In this document: one piece after another, positions 52,685 to 62,264 of the stretch
Numbering within the stretch: the first letter of the stretch is position 1
How the letters are laid out: every line of letters begins with the position of its first letter
Assembly (NCBI RefSeq): GCF_025564085.1
Contig: NZ_JAMGZJ010000077.1
Span: 682,001-746,000 of the forward strand
Direction: 5' to 3'
Source: Silvania confinis
GTDB lineage: Bacteria > Pseudomonadota > Gammaproteobacteria > Enterobacterales > Enterobacteriaceae
DNA length: 64,000 nucleotides
Notes under the pieces: model-generated
Databases searched by the model: none
The model's input: only the letters and a program-made list of their open reading frames with translations
Told to the model about the DNA's origin: nothing
Position numbers and translations under genes: made by a program

Positions 52685-53008
52685 TTAAACCTGGAAGCTT
52701 TCGCCGCAACCGCACTCGTCTTTCACGTTAGGGTTAGTAAATTTAAACCCTTCGTTGAGGCCTTCTTTCACGAAGTCCAGCTCGGTGCCGTTCAGGAACT
52801 GCAGGCTCTTGCCATCGATCACGACCTTCACGCCTTTGTCTTCGAATACGGTATCTTCCGCCGCAGGTTCGTCAACAAATTCCAGTACGTAAGCCATACC
52901 GGAACAGCCGGAAGTGCGCACACCAAGACGCAGGCCAAATCCTTTGCCACGGTTTGCCATAAAGGCATTTACTCGCGCGGCAGCGCTGTCGCTAAGGGTA
53001 ATCGACAT
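52685..53008 (-). CDS. iscA: A-type Fe-S carrier IscA
   Basis: Carrier of Fe-S clusters to target enzymes. 107 residues, with the three conserved cysteines C35, C99 and C101 (SGCSG and CGCG). Lies 15 bases after iscU. Confidence 0.98.
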   Translation of the reverse strand: MSITLSDSAAARVNAFMANRGKGFGLRLGVRTSGCSGMAYVLEFVDEPAAEDTVFEDKGVKVVIDGKSLQFLNGTELDFVKEGLNEGFKFTNPNVKDECGCGESFQV

Positions 53009-53023
53009 AACAACCTCAACTAA

Positions 53024-53410
53024 TTATTTTGCGTCACGTTTGCTTTTGTAATCCGCAATTGCGGCTTTGATCGCATCTTCCGCCAGGATAGAGCAGTGAA
53101 TTTTCACCGGCGGCAGTTCGAGCTCATCAGCAATATCGGTATTTTTAATGGCCTGCGCTTCGTCCAGAGATTTGCCCTTCACCCATTCGGTGACGAGGGA
53201 GCTGGAGGCGATTGCGGAGCCGCAACCGTAGGTCTTGAAGCGGGCGTCTTCAATAATACCTTCATTGTTGACTTTAATCTGTAACTTCATCACGTCGCCA
53301 CATGCCGGTGCGCCAACCATGCCGCTACCAACGCTCGCGTCGCTGTTGTCAAAAGAACCCACGTTACGTGGATTTTCGTAATGATCGATGACTTTTTCGC
53401 TGTATGCCAT
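53024..53410 (-). CDS. iscU: Fe-S scaffold IscU
   Basis: Scaffold on which clusters are built from IscS sulfur. 128 residues, with cluster cysteines C37, C63 and C106 and the HscA recognition motif LPPVK at 99-103, all at the E. coli positions. Confidence 0.98.
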   Translation of the reverse strand: MAYSEKVIDHYENPRNVGSFDNSDASVGSGMVGAPACGDVMKLQIKVNNEGIIEDARFKTYGCGSAIASSSLVTEWVKGKSLDEAQAIKNTDIADELELPPVKIHCSILAEDAIKAAIADYKSKRDAK

Positions 53411-53433
53411 GTTGAATTCTCCTTACAAACCGA

Positions 53434-54648
53434 TTAGTGATGTGACCATTCAATGCTGTTCAGATCCACGCCTTCTTTGAACATGTCCCACAGTGGGGAC
53501 AGGTCACGCAGACGGCCAATGGAGTTGCGAACCAGATTGATGGTGTAGTCAATCTCTTCATCGGTTGTGAAACGACCTAAAGAGAAACGGATAGAGCTGT
53601 GTGCCAGTTCGTCAGTCATGCCCAGGGCACGCAAAACGTAGGACGGCTCGAGGCTTGCGGAGGTACACGCAGAACCGGAAGAGACGGCCAGGTCTTTCAG
53701 CGCCATGATCAGCGACTCGCCTTCAACATAGTTGAAGCTGACGTTGAGGATGTTAGGTGCGCCCTGCTCAAGGGAGCCGTTAAGATACACTTCTTCCATA
53801 TCTTTCACGCCTTCCCACAGACGGTTGCGCAGCGTGCGCAGACGCGCCATCTCGCCTTCCATCTCTTCTTTAGCAATACGGTAGGCTTCACCCATGCCGA
53901 CGATCTGGTGCACAGGCAGAGTACCGGAACGCATGCCGCGCTCGTGACCGCCGCCGTGCATCTGAGATTCGATACGAATACGTGGTTTACGACGCACGTA
54001 CAGCGCACCAATGCCTTTAGGGCCATAGATTTTGTGGCCGGAGAAGGACATCAGATCGACTTTCAGCTGGCTCAGATCGATAGGCAGTTTGCCCACGCTC
54101 TGGGTTGCATCTACGTGGTAGATGATGCCACGCGCACGACACAGTTCGCCGATGGTTGCGATATCCTGCACCACGCCGATCTCGTTGTTGACGTGCATGA
54201 TGGACACCAGAATGGTGTCGTCACGCATCGCCGCTTCGAGGGCTTTGAGGTCGATGATACCGTTACGCTGAGGCGCCAGGTAGGTGATTTCAAAACCTTC
54301 ACGCTCGAGCTGACGACAGGTGTCGAGCACGGCTTTGTGTTCGGTTTTGCTGGTGATGATGTGCTTGCCTTTTTTCTGATAGAAATTGGCCGCACCTTTG
54401 ATCGCCAGGTTATCGGATTCGGTCGCGCCGGAGGTGAAAACAATTTCACGCGGATCGGCACCAACCAGCTCGGCAATCTGATTACGGGCGATATCTACCG
54501 CCTCTTCAGCATGCCAGCCAAAACGGTGAGAACGGGAAGCTGGGTTACCAAAGTTTCCGTCCAGGGTCAGACACTGCATCATTTTCTCGGCAACACGCGG
54601 GTCCACCGGCGTGGTTGCGGAGTAATCGAGATAGATCGGTAATTTCAT
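53434..54648 (-). CDS. iscS: Cysteine desulfurase IscS
   Basis: PLP enzyme that releases sulfur from cysteine for Fe-S clusters and tRNA thiolation. The ATG at 54646-54648 gives 404 residues, the E. coli length. The PLP lysine is in [10 protein letters not shown] (about 206), and the mobile loop with the persulfide cysteine is [10 protein letters not shown] (about 323-332). A longer in-frame start at 54669 has no family support. Confidence 0.98.
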   Translation of the reverse strand: MKLPIYLDYSATTPVDPRVAEKMMQCLTLDGNFGNPASRSHRFGWHAEEAVDIARNQIAELVGADPREIVFTSGATESDNLAIKGAANFYQKKGKHIITSKTEHKAVLDTCRQLEREGFEITYLAPQRNGIIDLKALEAAMRDDTILVSIMHVNNEIGVVQDIATIGELCRARGIIYHVDATQSVGKLPIDLSQLKVDLMSFSGHKIYGPKGIGALYVRRKPRIRIESQMHGGGHERGMRSGTLPVHQIVGMGEAYRIAKEEMEGEMARLRTLRNRLWEGVKDMEEVYLNGSLEQGAPNILNVSFNYVEGESLIMALKDLAVSSGSACTSASLEPSYVLRALGMTDELAHSSIRFSLGRFTTDEEIDYTINLVRNSIGRLRDLSPLWDMFKEGVDLNSIEWSHH

Positions 54649-54767
54649 TGCTCTATAGACTCCGTACATCGCTTCAATGCAAGGAACCAGGCGGCGGGTC
54701 GGATGTACAACCCGATCATCGGGGCGAATAAACGCCCCGGCCTGATTCTAAAATTCTTATCGTTTTA

Positions 54768-55259
54768 CTAAGCGCGTAACTTAACGTCGATTGCGTCTTG
54801 TGCGCGGGTATTGCGTTGGGACTCATGCGAATGCTGACGGCCAGAGACGTCCAGCACTTCCTGGTTGTTAACCAGTTCACCAATGGTGATGTTGTTCAGG
54901 AAGCCGGTCAGACGGTCGCTCAGATCGCGCCACAGCGCGTGGGTCAGGCATTTATCGCCGCCCTGACAACCGCCTTTGCCCTGGCAACGGGTCGCGTCGA
55001 CGGATTCGTCAACTGCGCTAATCACTTCGCCAACGGCAATACTGCCCGCGTCTTTACCTAACAGATAACCACCGCCTGGACCGCGGACGCTGGAAACCAG
55101 GCCATTTTTACGCAGTCGGGAGAACAGCTGTTCCAGATAAGAGAGGGAAATTCCCTGACGTTCAGAAATATCAGCCAACGGAACCGGGCCCGATTCGGAG
55201 TTGAGCGCAACGTCCAGCATCGCGGTCACGGCGTAACGCCCTTTAGATGTCAGTCTCAT
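54768..55259 (-). CDS. iscR: Fe-S-sensing regulator IscR
   Basis: Rrf2-family repressor of the isc operon that senses cluster supply through its own [2Fe-2S]. 163 residues. Winged helix at about 1-65, and cluster cysteines C92, C98 and C104. First gene of iscRSUA-hscBA-fdx-iscX. Two tandem IscR sites lie just upstream. Confidence 0.98.
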   Translation of the reverse strand: MRLTSKGRYAVTAMLDVALNSESGPVPLADISERQGISLSYLEQLFSRLRKNGLVSSVRGPGGGYLLGKDAGSIAVGEVISAVDESVDATRCQGKGGCQGGDKCLTHALWRDLSDRLTGFLNNITIGELVNNQEVLDVSGRQHSHESQRNTRAQDAIDVKLRA

Positions 55260-55341
55260 GTCTTACTTAACCTCAAACTCGCCCCTGCCCGGGGTTTTTA
55301 TTGTAAAGTGGGGGGTATTGCATAGCAGGGCTGAGTCTGAC

Positions 55342-55366
55342 ATTCCCGACTAAATTGGTCAACTAT
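55342..55366 (-). promoter_or_regulatory. IscR type 1 site, proximal
   Basis: 25-base imperfect palindrome, minus strand beginning ATAGTTGACCAATTTAGTC, matching the type 1 IscR motif (ATASYYGACTRWWWYAGTC...). Abuts the distal site with no gap. Confidence 0.75.
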
Positions 55367-55391
55367 TTACTTGACTGTTTTAGTCAGGTAT
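55367..55391 (-). promoter_or_regulatory. IscR type 1 site, distal
   Basis: 25-base site, minus strand beginning ATACCTGACTAAAACAGTC, a very good match to the type 1 motif. Directly adjacent to the proximal site, about 110 bases upstream of iscR. Confidence 0.8.
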
Positions 55392-55450
55392 TTAACCTTC
55401 TGTGCTGTAATGTTATTACCGGGCGGCGCTTCGCTGAGGTGCGGCCTGAT

Positions 55451-55473
55451 GCCCTCTCCCACAGGGAGAGGGC
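55451..55473. repeat. Palindrome P1 near the trmJ 3' end
   Basis: Perfect ten-base arms GCCCTCTCCC/GGGAGAGGGC with a three-base loop, eleven bases after the trmJ stop on the minus strand. A REP-like fragment (TACCGGGCGGCGCTTCGC) precedes it at about 55418. The 21-base core recurs inverted at 57186-57206. Confidence 0.8.
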
Positions 55474-55483
55474 GAAAACCACA

Positions 55484-56212
55484 CTACGGTTTATTCTTCT
55501 GCTCAATCGACGCCAGAATACCGCGCAGGATGTTTAGCTCCTGGCTTTCCGGGCGCGCACGGGTAAAGAGGCGACGCAGTCTGTTCATCACCTGACCCGG
55601 GTGGTCTGCACGGATAAAGCCGGTCGCGAGCAGCGTCTGCTCCAGGTGGCCATAGAAACGTTCCAGGTCATCGACCAGCGGATACGGGGTCTCTTCCGGC
55701 TGTACAGTGGCCTCTTTTTCCTGAGTTGCCAGCCATGCCATACGCACTTCGTAGGCGATAACCTGCACGGCCATCGCCAGATTCAGTGAGCTGTACTCCG
55801 GGTTGGCGGCAATCGCGACATGATAATGACACTTCTGCAGCTCGTCATTGGTCAGCCCTACGCGTTCGCGGCCAAACACCAGCGCGACGGGCGCATGTTC
55901 GGCTTCGCCCACGCTTTTCAGCCCGCATTCACGCGGATCGAGCATCGGCCACGGCAGGGTGCGCGAGCGAGCGCTGGTGCCCACCACCAGGCTGCAGCCG
56001 GCTAAGGCTTCGTCCAGGGTATCCACGATCTGGGCGTTGCCGATCACGTCGCTGGCACCTGCCGCGAGAGCAATGGCCTGGGAGTCAGGTTTGACCAGCG
56101 GGTTAACCAGCCAGAGATTGGTTAAGCCCATGGTTTTCATAGCACGGGCAACGGAGCCCATGTTGCCGGTATGCGAGGTTTCGACCAGCACGATTCGGAT
56201 ATTTTGCAGCAT
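55484..56212 (-). CDS. trmJ: tRNA (cytidine/uridine-2'-O-)-methyltransferase TrmJ
   Basis: SPOUT-class enzyme that methylates the ribose at position 32 of tRNAs. 242 residues (E. coli 246). The N-terminal segment [25 protein letters not shown] and the knot region [16 protein letters not shown] and [10 protein letters not shown] are typical. The C-terminal dimerisation extension (about 165-242) follows. Divergent from suhB. Confidence 0.96.
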   Translation of the reverse strand: MLQNIRIVLVETSHTGNMGSVARAMKTMGLTNLWLVNPLVKPDSQAIALAAGASDVIGNAQIVDTLDEALAGCSLVVGTSARSRTLPWPMLDPRECGLKSVGEAEHAPVALVFGRERVGLTNDELQKCHYHVAIAANPEYSSLNLAMAVQVIAYEVRMAWLATQEKEATVQPEETPYPLVDDLERFYGHLEQTLLATGFIRADHPGQVMNRLRRLFTRARPESQELNILRGILASIEQKNKP

Positions 56213-56336
56213 AATTTTTCTGAGTTTGAAGAATATTCAGCCATGCTACCATAAACGGAAGACAGAATCCGATCCCACTGCTATACTCTGCGCCGTTTTC
56301 GTTTCCCTGTTCTTTAACATCCAGTGAGAGTAACCG

Positions 56337-57143
56337 ATGCAACATCCTATGTTGACCATCGCCGTGCGCGCAGCGCGCAAGGCGGGTAATGTAATTGCCA
56401 AACACTACGAAACACCTGATTCTGTAGAAACCAGCCAGAAAGGCAGCAATGACTTTGTGACTAACGTCGATAAAGCCGCAGAAGCGATGATTATCGAAAC
56501 CATTCGCAAATCTTACCCGCAGCACACCATCATCACCGAAGAAAGCGGTGAACATGTAGGCGAAGATCAGGATGTTCAATGGGTTATTGATCCACTGGAT
56601 GGCACCACCAACTTCGTTAAACGTCTGCCACACTTCTCTGTTTCTATCGCCGTACGCATCAAAGGTCGTACTGAAGTGGCGGTGGTTTACGATCCAATGC
56701 GTAACGAACTCTTCACTGCCTCCCGCGGTCAGGGCGCACAGCTGAACGGCTACCGTCTGCGCGGCGCTACCGCTCGCGATCTCGACGGCACCATCCTGGC
56801 GACCGGTTTCCCGTTCAAAGCCAAACAGCACGCCCCTGCTTACATGAAAATCATGGGCAAACTGTTCACCGAATGCGCTGATTTCCGCCGCTCGGGCTCC
56901 GCTGCGCTGGATCTGGCCTACGTTGCCGCTGGCCGCGTGGATGGTTACTTTGAAATTGGTCTGAAACCGTGGGACTTCGCTGCTGGCGAACTGATTGCTC
57001 GCGAAGCAGGCGCACTGGTGTGTGATTTCACCGGTGGCCACAACTACATGCTGTCCGGCAACGTGGTTGCAGGTAACCCGCGCGTAGTGAAAGCGATGCT
57101 GGCGAACATGCGTGACGAACTGAGTGAAGCGCTGAAGCGTTAA
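56337..57143 (+). CDS. suhB: Inositol-1-monophosphatase / Nus factor SuhB
   Basis: 268 residues (E. coli 267). Hydrolyses inositol monophosphate in vitro. In vivo it works with NusA/B/E/G in rRNA transcription antitermination. Metal-binding motifs WVIDPLDGTTNFVK (about 80-93) and the second motif in KPWDFAAGELIAREAGA (about 214-230) are intact. Divergent from trmJ. Confidence 0.97.
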   Translation: MQHPMLTIAVRAARKAGNVIAKHYETPDSVETSQKGSNDFVTNVDKAAEAMIIETIRKSYPQHTIITEESGEHVGEDQDVQWVIDPLDGTTNFVKRLPHFSVSIAVRIKGRTEVAVVYDPMRNELFTASRGQGAQLNGYRLRGATARDLDGTILATGFPFKAKQHAPAYMKIMGKLFTECADFRRSGSAALDLAYVAAGRVDGYFEIGLKPWDFAAGELIAREAGALVCDFTGGHNYMLSGNVVAGNPRVVKAMLANMRDELSEALKR

Positions 57144-57153
57144 TTCTGTTTTG

Positions 57154-57206
57154 CCCGGTGGCGTTAACGCTGACCGGGTTGTCCCCCCTCTCCCTGTGGG
57201 AGAGGG
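57154..57206. repeat. REP unit plus palindrome P2 after suhB
   Basis: A REP-like stem (CCCGGTGGCG...CTGACCGGG, 57154-57178) is followed by the 21-base palindrome CCCTCTCCCTGTGGGAGAGGG (57186-57206), the exact reverse complement of the P1 core near trmJ. Confidence 0.8.
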
Positions 57207-57216
57207 CCGGACTCGA

Positions 57217-58182
57217 CTAAAACGGTCTAATCCCTCGCCCCACCGGCACCGCACTGATCCACATCATTACCGCTGCTACCAGCAATACCATCCCCCCTGC
57301 CAGCGCAAGCGTTGTCCAGCCAACCTGTCGCCACAGTACCGGCGTTTTATTGCCGCTGAGTCTGACCGCCAACTGTCGAAAACTGTGTACCAGCAGCGCC
57401 AGCGATGAAATGGTTAGCGCCGTGCCTGACGCCATCGCCAGCGCCGATGCCACGCCCCAGCTAAACACACCGATGACCTTACTGAACAGCAGCACCATGA
57501 TCGCCCCGGAACAGGGTCGCATTCCCATCGACAGGATAATCATTAACCGTGCGCGCCAGTCGTCTCCACCCTCAAGCTGCGCCTGAGTGGGCAGATGCTG
57601 ATGACCGCAGCCGCAATGCTGGTCATGAACATGCTGCGGGGTAAAGGAGATGAATGTAGGCTTACGCAGTAGCGCGCGCAGTTTTTTTAGCGCCCTGACG
57701 CTCAGGATCAACCCCAGCACCCCCACCAGCGCATAGCTGCCCTTCTCCAGCCAGAAACTGCTCATGTGCAGTTCCCGCGCCGGAAGTTGCAGCAGCGTGA
57801 GCACGACCACCACCAACCCGACCGCCACGCAGCCCTGCAATAATGAAGAGGCCAGCGTCAGGCCAATACTCGATTTCAGCTTTGAAGGATGGGTGGCAAG
57901 CCAGGTGGTGATCACAATTTTGCCGTGCCCCGGCCCCAGAGCATGCAGCACGCCATACAAAAAACTGAATGCCAGCAGGGAACCGCCCGCCGCGGTTGGA
58001 TTAGCGGCCACCGCTTTCAGTAAACCGCTCATCTGCTGGTTCACGTCCCGCTGCCAGAGAATGCTCTGGCGCAACACCTGCGGCCACGCCTGCCAGAGCC
58101 AGATCGCGCCCAATCCCGCGACCCCTAAAAATAGCGCCAGCGGCCACAGGTGCAGCCAGCGACGGGTGCGATTTACTGGCAT
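57217..58182 (-). CDS. NicO-family nickel/cobalt transporter
   Basis: 321 residues with about six membrane segments. The family motifs HALGPGHGK (80-88) and SMGMRPCSGAI (218-228) are present. A cytosolic or periplasmic loop rich in His and Cys (HVHDQHCGCGHQH, 184-196) suggests metal binding. RcnA, a Ni/Co exporter, is the best-known relative, and importers also exist in the family, so direction is uncertain. It overlaps the upstream DUF1007 gene by ten bases and is probably in the same operon. Absent between suhB and csiE in E. coli K-12. Confidence 0.9.
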   Translation of the reverse strand: MPVNRTRRWLHLWPLALFLGVAGLGAIWLWQAWPQVLRQSILWQRDVNQQMSGLLKAVAANPTAAGGSLLAFSFLYGVLHALGPGHGKIVITTWLATHPSKLKSSIGLTLASSLLQGCVAVGLVVVVLTLLQLPARELHMSSFWLEKGSYALVGVLGLILSVRALKKLRALLRKPTFISFTPQHVHDQHCGCGHQHLPTQAQLEGGDDWRARLMIILSMGMRPCSGAIMVLLFSKVIGVFSWGVASALAMASGTALTISSLALLVHSFRQLAVRLSGNKTPVLWRQVGWTTLALAGGMVLLVAAVMMWISAVPVGRGIRPF

Positions 58183-58811
58183 TGTAGCGTCACCGTCTGG
58201 GCAAACTGCTTGCCGAGATCCATGTCTTCCGGCGGGGCATCGTCTTTATCCAGCGCGCTGGCAAAGTTGAGCGTCTCGTCGCTCGGCTCCGGCGTATCCA
58301 TCTTAATCGAGCACGTCGCGTTCAGGCCGGCAGGCAGCGAGGCATCATTGTCTTCGGCGTAACTCATGTCCACGTAGTACGAAGGATCGAACGTGGAAAA
58401 GGTGTATTTCTGCCCGGCCAGCGGCTGGGGTTCTGCCAGCGGCAGGACAAAAGTCAGCACCGCCTGATGATCCTGGCGAGTCATGCCATACTCGGTTGGC
58501 CGGTTAAGGAATTTCACCTTCTGCCCGTTATGCCAGAACTCGGTAAAATAGTGCTGGCCCAGCACGTTGGCCATCACTTCTGCCGCCAGCTTTTTCCAGA
58601 TCTCATCCCCCGGTTTCGCCTCCCCGGCATCATAAAGCAGGTCGGCCGAGGTTAGCTCATCCATCGTCCAGCGCATCTTAAGGCCGGTCAGCTGCGAATC
58701 TTTCACCATGATTTGCGTTTTCAAGGTGATAAAACTGTGAGGATGCGCGGCAACGGCAAAAGATAAAACCGCCAAAAAAAGCGCGGTCGCGCTGTGTTTA
58801 ACTATTTGCAT
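58173..58811 (-). CDS. DUF1007 periplasmic protein, partner of the NicO transporter
   Basis: 212 residues with a signal peptide (about 1-22, AVLSFAVAA). The mature N terminus then begins His-Pro-His (23-25), a metal-binding pattern seen in DUF1007 proteins. Two cysteines lie far apart (in NATCSIK and in the final TLQCQ) and could form a disulfide. The family occurs next to NicO transporters; a periplasmic metal-binding or delivery role is inference. First gene of a two-gene unit. Confidence 0.85.
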   Translation of the reverse strand: MQIVKHSATALFLAVLSFAVAAHPHSFITLKTQIMVKDSQLTGLKMRWTMDELTSADLLYDAGEAKPGDEIWKKLAAEVMANVLGQHYFTEFWHNGQKVKFLNRPTEYGMTRQDHQAVLTFVLPLAEPQPLAGQKYTFSTFDPSYYVDMSYAEDNDASLPAGLNATCSIKMDTPEPSDETLNFASALDKDDAPPEDMDLGKQFAQTVTLQCQ

Positions 58812-58935
58812 CTGTTCCTCACGTCAAAAATTCTGTGATGTTCGCCAGCATTCCTGAAGGAAAGACCTTCCGGTGCGCTTTCTGGCGGGCATCCTTTAGC
58901 TATTCTTATCAGACACACTTACTGGAACCCGACAG
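58812..58935. promoter_or_regulatory. DUF1007 / csiE divergent promoter region
   Basis: 124 bases between divergent genes. E. coli csiE is under RpoS and CRP control. A TGTGA half-site (minus of good CRP boxes) is present near 58838 but lacks a matching second half. A metal-responsive operator for the Ni/Co genes could also be here but none was recognised. Confidence 0.35.
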
Positions 58936-60213
58936 ATGATGATGACTCTCGAAATGCCATCTGCACTTTCCAGTTCGCAGCGTCGCTGCCAGGTTCTGTT
59001 AATGCTCTATATTCCGGGCTTCAGCGCCACCGTGCAACGCATCGGTGAAATCAATGGCGTTGATGGCACTCTGACCCGGCAGGATATTGCCGAGACACGC
59101 ATTGAGATCCAGCGCTATCACCGACTCGACATTGCGACACACCCTGATGGCAGCTACCGGATTGAAGGCACCCACCTCGACCAACGTCTATGCCTGCTGC
59201 ACTGGCTGCGCCGGGCGTTACGCCTGTGCCCGCACTTTATCGCGCAGCAGTTTACCCCATCTCTGAAGACCACGCTAAAGCAACTCGGCATTGCGCGAAC
59301 CTTATATGACGATACCAATCTGCGCGCGCTGATCAATTTCTGCGCCCGTCGCCTGCAGCGTCAGTTTGAGTGCCGCGACGTGCAGTTTTTACAGCTCTAT
59401 TTGCAGTACTGTCTGCTGCAACATCATCTGGGCCAGACTCCGCAGTTTTCGCCGGTGCAGCGCAGCTGGACCGAGTCGCGCGGCGAATACCTGATGGCGC
59501 AGGAGATCGTCCGCCACTGGCAGCGCCGCGTGGTATTGCTGCCCCACGTCGATGAGCAACCGTTTCTGACCCTGCTGTTTATGATGCTGCGTACCCCCGA
59601 CCCCGTGCGCGACGCCCATCAGCAGGATGAGCGCCTGCGCCGCACCATCGCCCGGATGATCGCGCGCTTTCGCGGGCAAACCGGGATGCATTTCAGCGAC
59701 GAACAGGGGCTGACCGACCAGCTGTATATTCATCTGGCCCAGGCGCTGGATCGCTCCCTGTTTGGCATTGGCATCGACAACAGCCTGCCCGAAGAGATCA
59801 CCCGCCTCTACCCGCGGCTGATGCGCACTACCCGGGAGGTGATGTTTGAGCTGGAAGCCGAGTTTGGTCTGCGCTTTTCCGAAGAGGAGTCGAGCCTGGT
59901 AGCGGTGATTTTTGGCGCGTGGCTGATGCAGGAGAACGATCTGCATGAAAAGCAGGTGGTGTTACTGACCGGGGGAGATAAAGCCTGTGAGGAGTTGATT
60001 GAACAGCAGCTGCGGGAGTTGACCCTGCTGCCGCTCAACATTCGCTATGTGACGTTGCAAACCTTCCAGAAAGAGGGCGCGCCGCGCGAAGCCGCGCTGG
60101 TGATCACCCCCTACGCCACCGCCCTGCCGCTGTTCTCGCCGCCGCTCATTCATGCCGTTGAGACCCTGAATGCGCAGCAGCAGGAACATATTCGCGTAAT
60201 GCTGGAGTCTTAG
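58936..60213 (+). CDS. csiE: Stationary-phase-inducible protein CsiE
   Basis: 425 residues (E. coli 426). Contains PTS-regulation-domain-like helical repeats (about 160-265 and 270-350) without an associated DNA-binding or PTS EIIB domain, like E. coli CsiE. The function is unknown; expression in E. coli needs RpoS and cAMP-CRP. It starts ATGATGATG at 58936, and any of these could be used. Its stop overlaps the convergent hcaT stop by four bases. Confidence 0.93.
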   Translation: MMMTLEMPSALSSSQRRCQVLLMLYIPGFSATVQRIGEINGVDGTLTRQDIAETRIEIQRYHRLDIATHPDGSYRIEGTHLDQRLCLLHWLRRALRLCPHFIAQQFTPSLKTTLKQLGIARTLYDDTNLRALINFCARRLQRQFECRDVQFLQLYLQYCLLQHHLGQTPQFSPVQRSWTESRGEYLMAQEIVRHWQRRVVLLPHVDEQPFLTLLFMMLRTPDPVRDAHQQDERLRRTIARMIARFRGQTGMHFSDEQGLTDQLYIHLAQALDRSLFGIGIDNSLPEEITRLYPRLMRTTREVMFELEAEFGLRFSEEESSLVAVIFGAWLMQENDLHEKQVVLLTGGDKACEELIEQQLRELTLLPLNIRYVTLQTFQKEGAPREAALVITPYATALPLFSPPLIHAVETLNAQQQEHIRVMLES

Positions 60214-61346
60214 CGCGCTGCGACCTGCGGGCGCAGCAGCATCGCGGGCAGCGCCACCAGCGCCATTACCCAGAAGACACCGTGACCGAGATGCTGATAC
60301 AAGAACCCGGCAAAAACGGTCATGATCGCAATGCTGCCGCCCATTGCCACCGCAGAGTAGACGGCCTGCAGGCGGATCACCTCACTGCCTTCCCGCGCAG
60401 AAATGTAGCGCATCGCCGCCAGATGGCACACCGTAAAGGTGCCGCAGTGCAGAATTTGCGCCACTATCAGCCACGGCAATTCATGCGTCCAGCCCATAAT
60501 CCCCCAGCGAAGCACGCCGCAGACGGCTGACAGCAGCAGCAGATCCCGGGCACTGAATCGGCGGAACAGCCGGTTGCTGAGGGCAAAAATAATCACTTCT
60601 GCCACCACGCCAAGCGACCACAGGTAGCCCACCGCCGACGCCGAATACCCCACGCCCTGCCAGTAGATGGCGCTAAAGCCGTAGTAGGCCGCATGTGCGC
60701 CCTGCAGCAGGCAGACGCAGGCGAGAAAACGCCAGCTCTGTGCCACCAGCGCACGCCAGGCTGGCCAGCCTGCGCTCTCCTGCTGACGGGTTTCCCCCTG
60801 CGGCATCACCGAAGGGCGCAGCAGCATCCCGAGCAGCATCGACAGAAGCCCCACGCTCAGCAGCGCCAGTATGGCCTGATAGTCATACAGGCTCACCAGT
60901 TTACCCACCAGCGCCGAACCAATCACAAAGGCAATTGAGCCCCACAGCCGCACCCGGCCGTAGTCCATGGTGATCTGTTTTTGCCAGGTGTTGGCCAGAG
61001 CATCCGTCAGCGGCACCAGCGGCGAGAAAAAGAGGTTAAAGCCGACCATCACCACCACCAGCCAGGCGAACTGCTGGCTGACCCAGAAGCCCGCCGCAAA
61101 CACCAGTGTGAGCAGCGCCAGCACGCGCACGGCGTTGATCAGTAACGCGGGATCGCTGACACGCGGGGCAATCAGCAGGCTGCCGAGAAAACGCGCCACC
61201 AGGCCGGAGCCCAGTAGGATGCCGATCATCTCCGGGGTGAGGCCGATTCCCGCGAGCCAGACGCTCCAGAAAGGCAGAAAAATACCGTAGCTGAAAAAAT
61301 AGGTGAAGTAGCTGAGCGCCAGCCAGCGTGTGGAATGCAAAACCAT
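60210..61346 (-). CDS. hcaT: MFS transporter HcaT (probable 3-phenylpropionate permease)
   Basis: 378 residues (E. coli 379) from the ATG at 61344-61346 behind GGAGGG. Twelve hydrophobic segments, beginning VLHSTRWLALSYFTYFFSYGIFLPFWSVW. E. coli HcaT is assigned to phenylpropionate uptake next to the hca catabolic genes. No hca genes are in this window, so the substrate in this organism is unproven. Convergent with csiE. Confidence 0.92.
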   Translation of the reverse strand: MVLHSTRWLALSYFTYFFSYGIFLPFWSVWLAGIGLTPEMIGILLGSGLVARFLGSLLIAPRVSDPALLINAVRVLALLTLVFAAGFWVSQQFAWLVVVMVGFNLFFSPLVPLTDALANTWQKQITMDYGRVRLWGSIAFVIGSALVGKLVSLYDYQAILALLSVGLLSMLLGMLLRPSVMPQGETRQQESAGWPAWRALVAQSWRFLACVCLLQGAHAAYYGFSAIYWQGVGYSASAVGYLWSLGVVAEVIIFALSNRLFRRFSARDLLLLSAVCGVLRWGIMGWTHELPWLIVAQILHCGTFTVCHLAAMRYISAREGSEVIRLQAVYSAVAMGGSIAIMTVFAGFLYQHLGHGVFWVMALVALPAMLLRPQVAAR

Positions 61347-61418
61347 GAATCCCTCCCGTTTTGGAGGCGCTAGTCTGGCGTTTAAACAGGGCTGGCGCAA
61401 GCGGGTATTAACCGCGTT

Positions 61419-62264
61419 TTAACATCCCTGGGCTGCGGTTTCGACCGCAATTTCCATCGCCAGATGGGTGCTCTCTTGCGGGCCCAACGCCACCAGTCCA
61501 GGCTGTCCGGCCATCTGATGGGCGTTGACCGGATGGCTCTGCGGCTCAAGGCACAGGAACGATCCACCCGACATTCGAAACAGCATTAACCACGGAGTTT
61601 GCGCTGCAATTGTGATATTCATCACATCGCGCGCTATCGTCGCCACGCCATTCCAGCCGGAATAGCCGATATTCAGCCAGCGATCGCCCCCGTGCTGTGC
61701 GCGAGTGAAATCGATATCGGGCGGGATGTCGCCCTGCCACGCCAGCGGTAAATGGTGCTCGCCTTCCGGCCAGAAACCGCTCGCACCAAATTGCACCCGG
61801 CTGTGCGCATCAAAACAAAACCATGGGTGAAATCCCAGGCCGTACAGCATGGGTTGCTTGCCAAGATGGGTGAGCGTCAGCTCCGCGCGCAAAACCTGGT
61901 CACGCAACTGATAATGCAGCCTGGCCTGGTAATCAAAGCCGCAGGGATGCTGGCTGCGCACCGTGAGTACGCAACCGGTCTGCGTCAGCGAGGCCACCTG
62001 CCAGCGCTGAAGCCAGCCATCACCGTGCAAAAAGAAGCGCGCATCAACCGGGCTTTTCGGCAGCACAATCTCCCGCCCCCGAAACGCAAAGCGATTCCCG
62101 GCGACCCGGTTTGCCAGCGGCAACATCGGGAACAACGCGCTGTCGCCCCCGTCCCATAAAACGGGCTGCCCGTGCGTAAGGGAATCCAGCGACTGCAATC
62201 CGCCTCCCTGCGGATTGACGCGCATCCGCAGATGCGCGTTTTCTATCACCAGCAGACAGGACAT
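61419..62264 (-). CDS. Aldose 1-epimerase family protein (YphB-like)
   Basis: 281 residues of the galactose mutarotase-like beta-sandwich fold. ANRVAGNRF (51-59), HGDGW (80-84), GLGFHPWF and CLEPQSHPVNA match the family's substrate-binding histidine regions. Resembles E. coli YphB, which lies a few genes beyond hcaT. Its ATG shares a base with the stop of the sugar porter gene (TGATG), so the two are translationally coupled. The sugar is unknown. Confidence 0.88.
   Translation of the reverse strand: MSCLLVIENAHLRMRVNPQGGGLQSLDSLTHGQPVLWDGGDSALFPMLPLANRVAGNRFAFRGREIVLPKSPVDARFFLHGDGWLQRWQVASLTQTGCVLTVRSQHPCGFDYQARLHYQLRDQVLRAELTLTHLGKQPMLYGLGFHPWFCFDAHSRVQFGASGFWPEGEHHLPLAWQGDIPPDIDFTRAQHGGDRWLNIGYSGWNGVATIARDVMNITIAAQTPWLMLFRMSGGSFLCLEPQSHPVNAHQMAGQPGLVALGPQESTHLAMEIAVETAAQGC

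Noticed and set aside
57113-57254. Long minus-strand frame opposite suhB reaching the palindromes (56103-57254)
   Set aside because: Antisense to a certain gene. Its beginning is translated repeat sequence.
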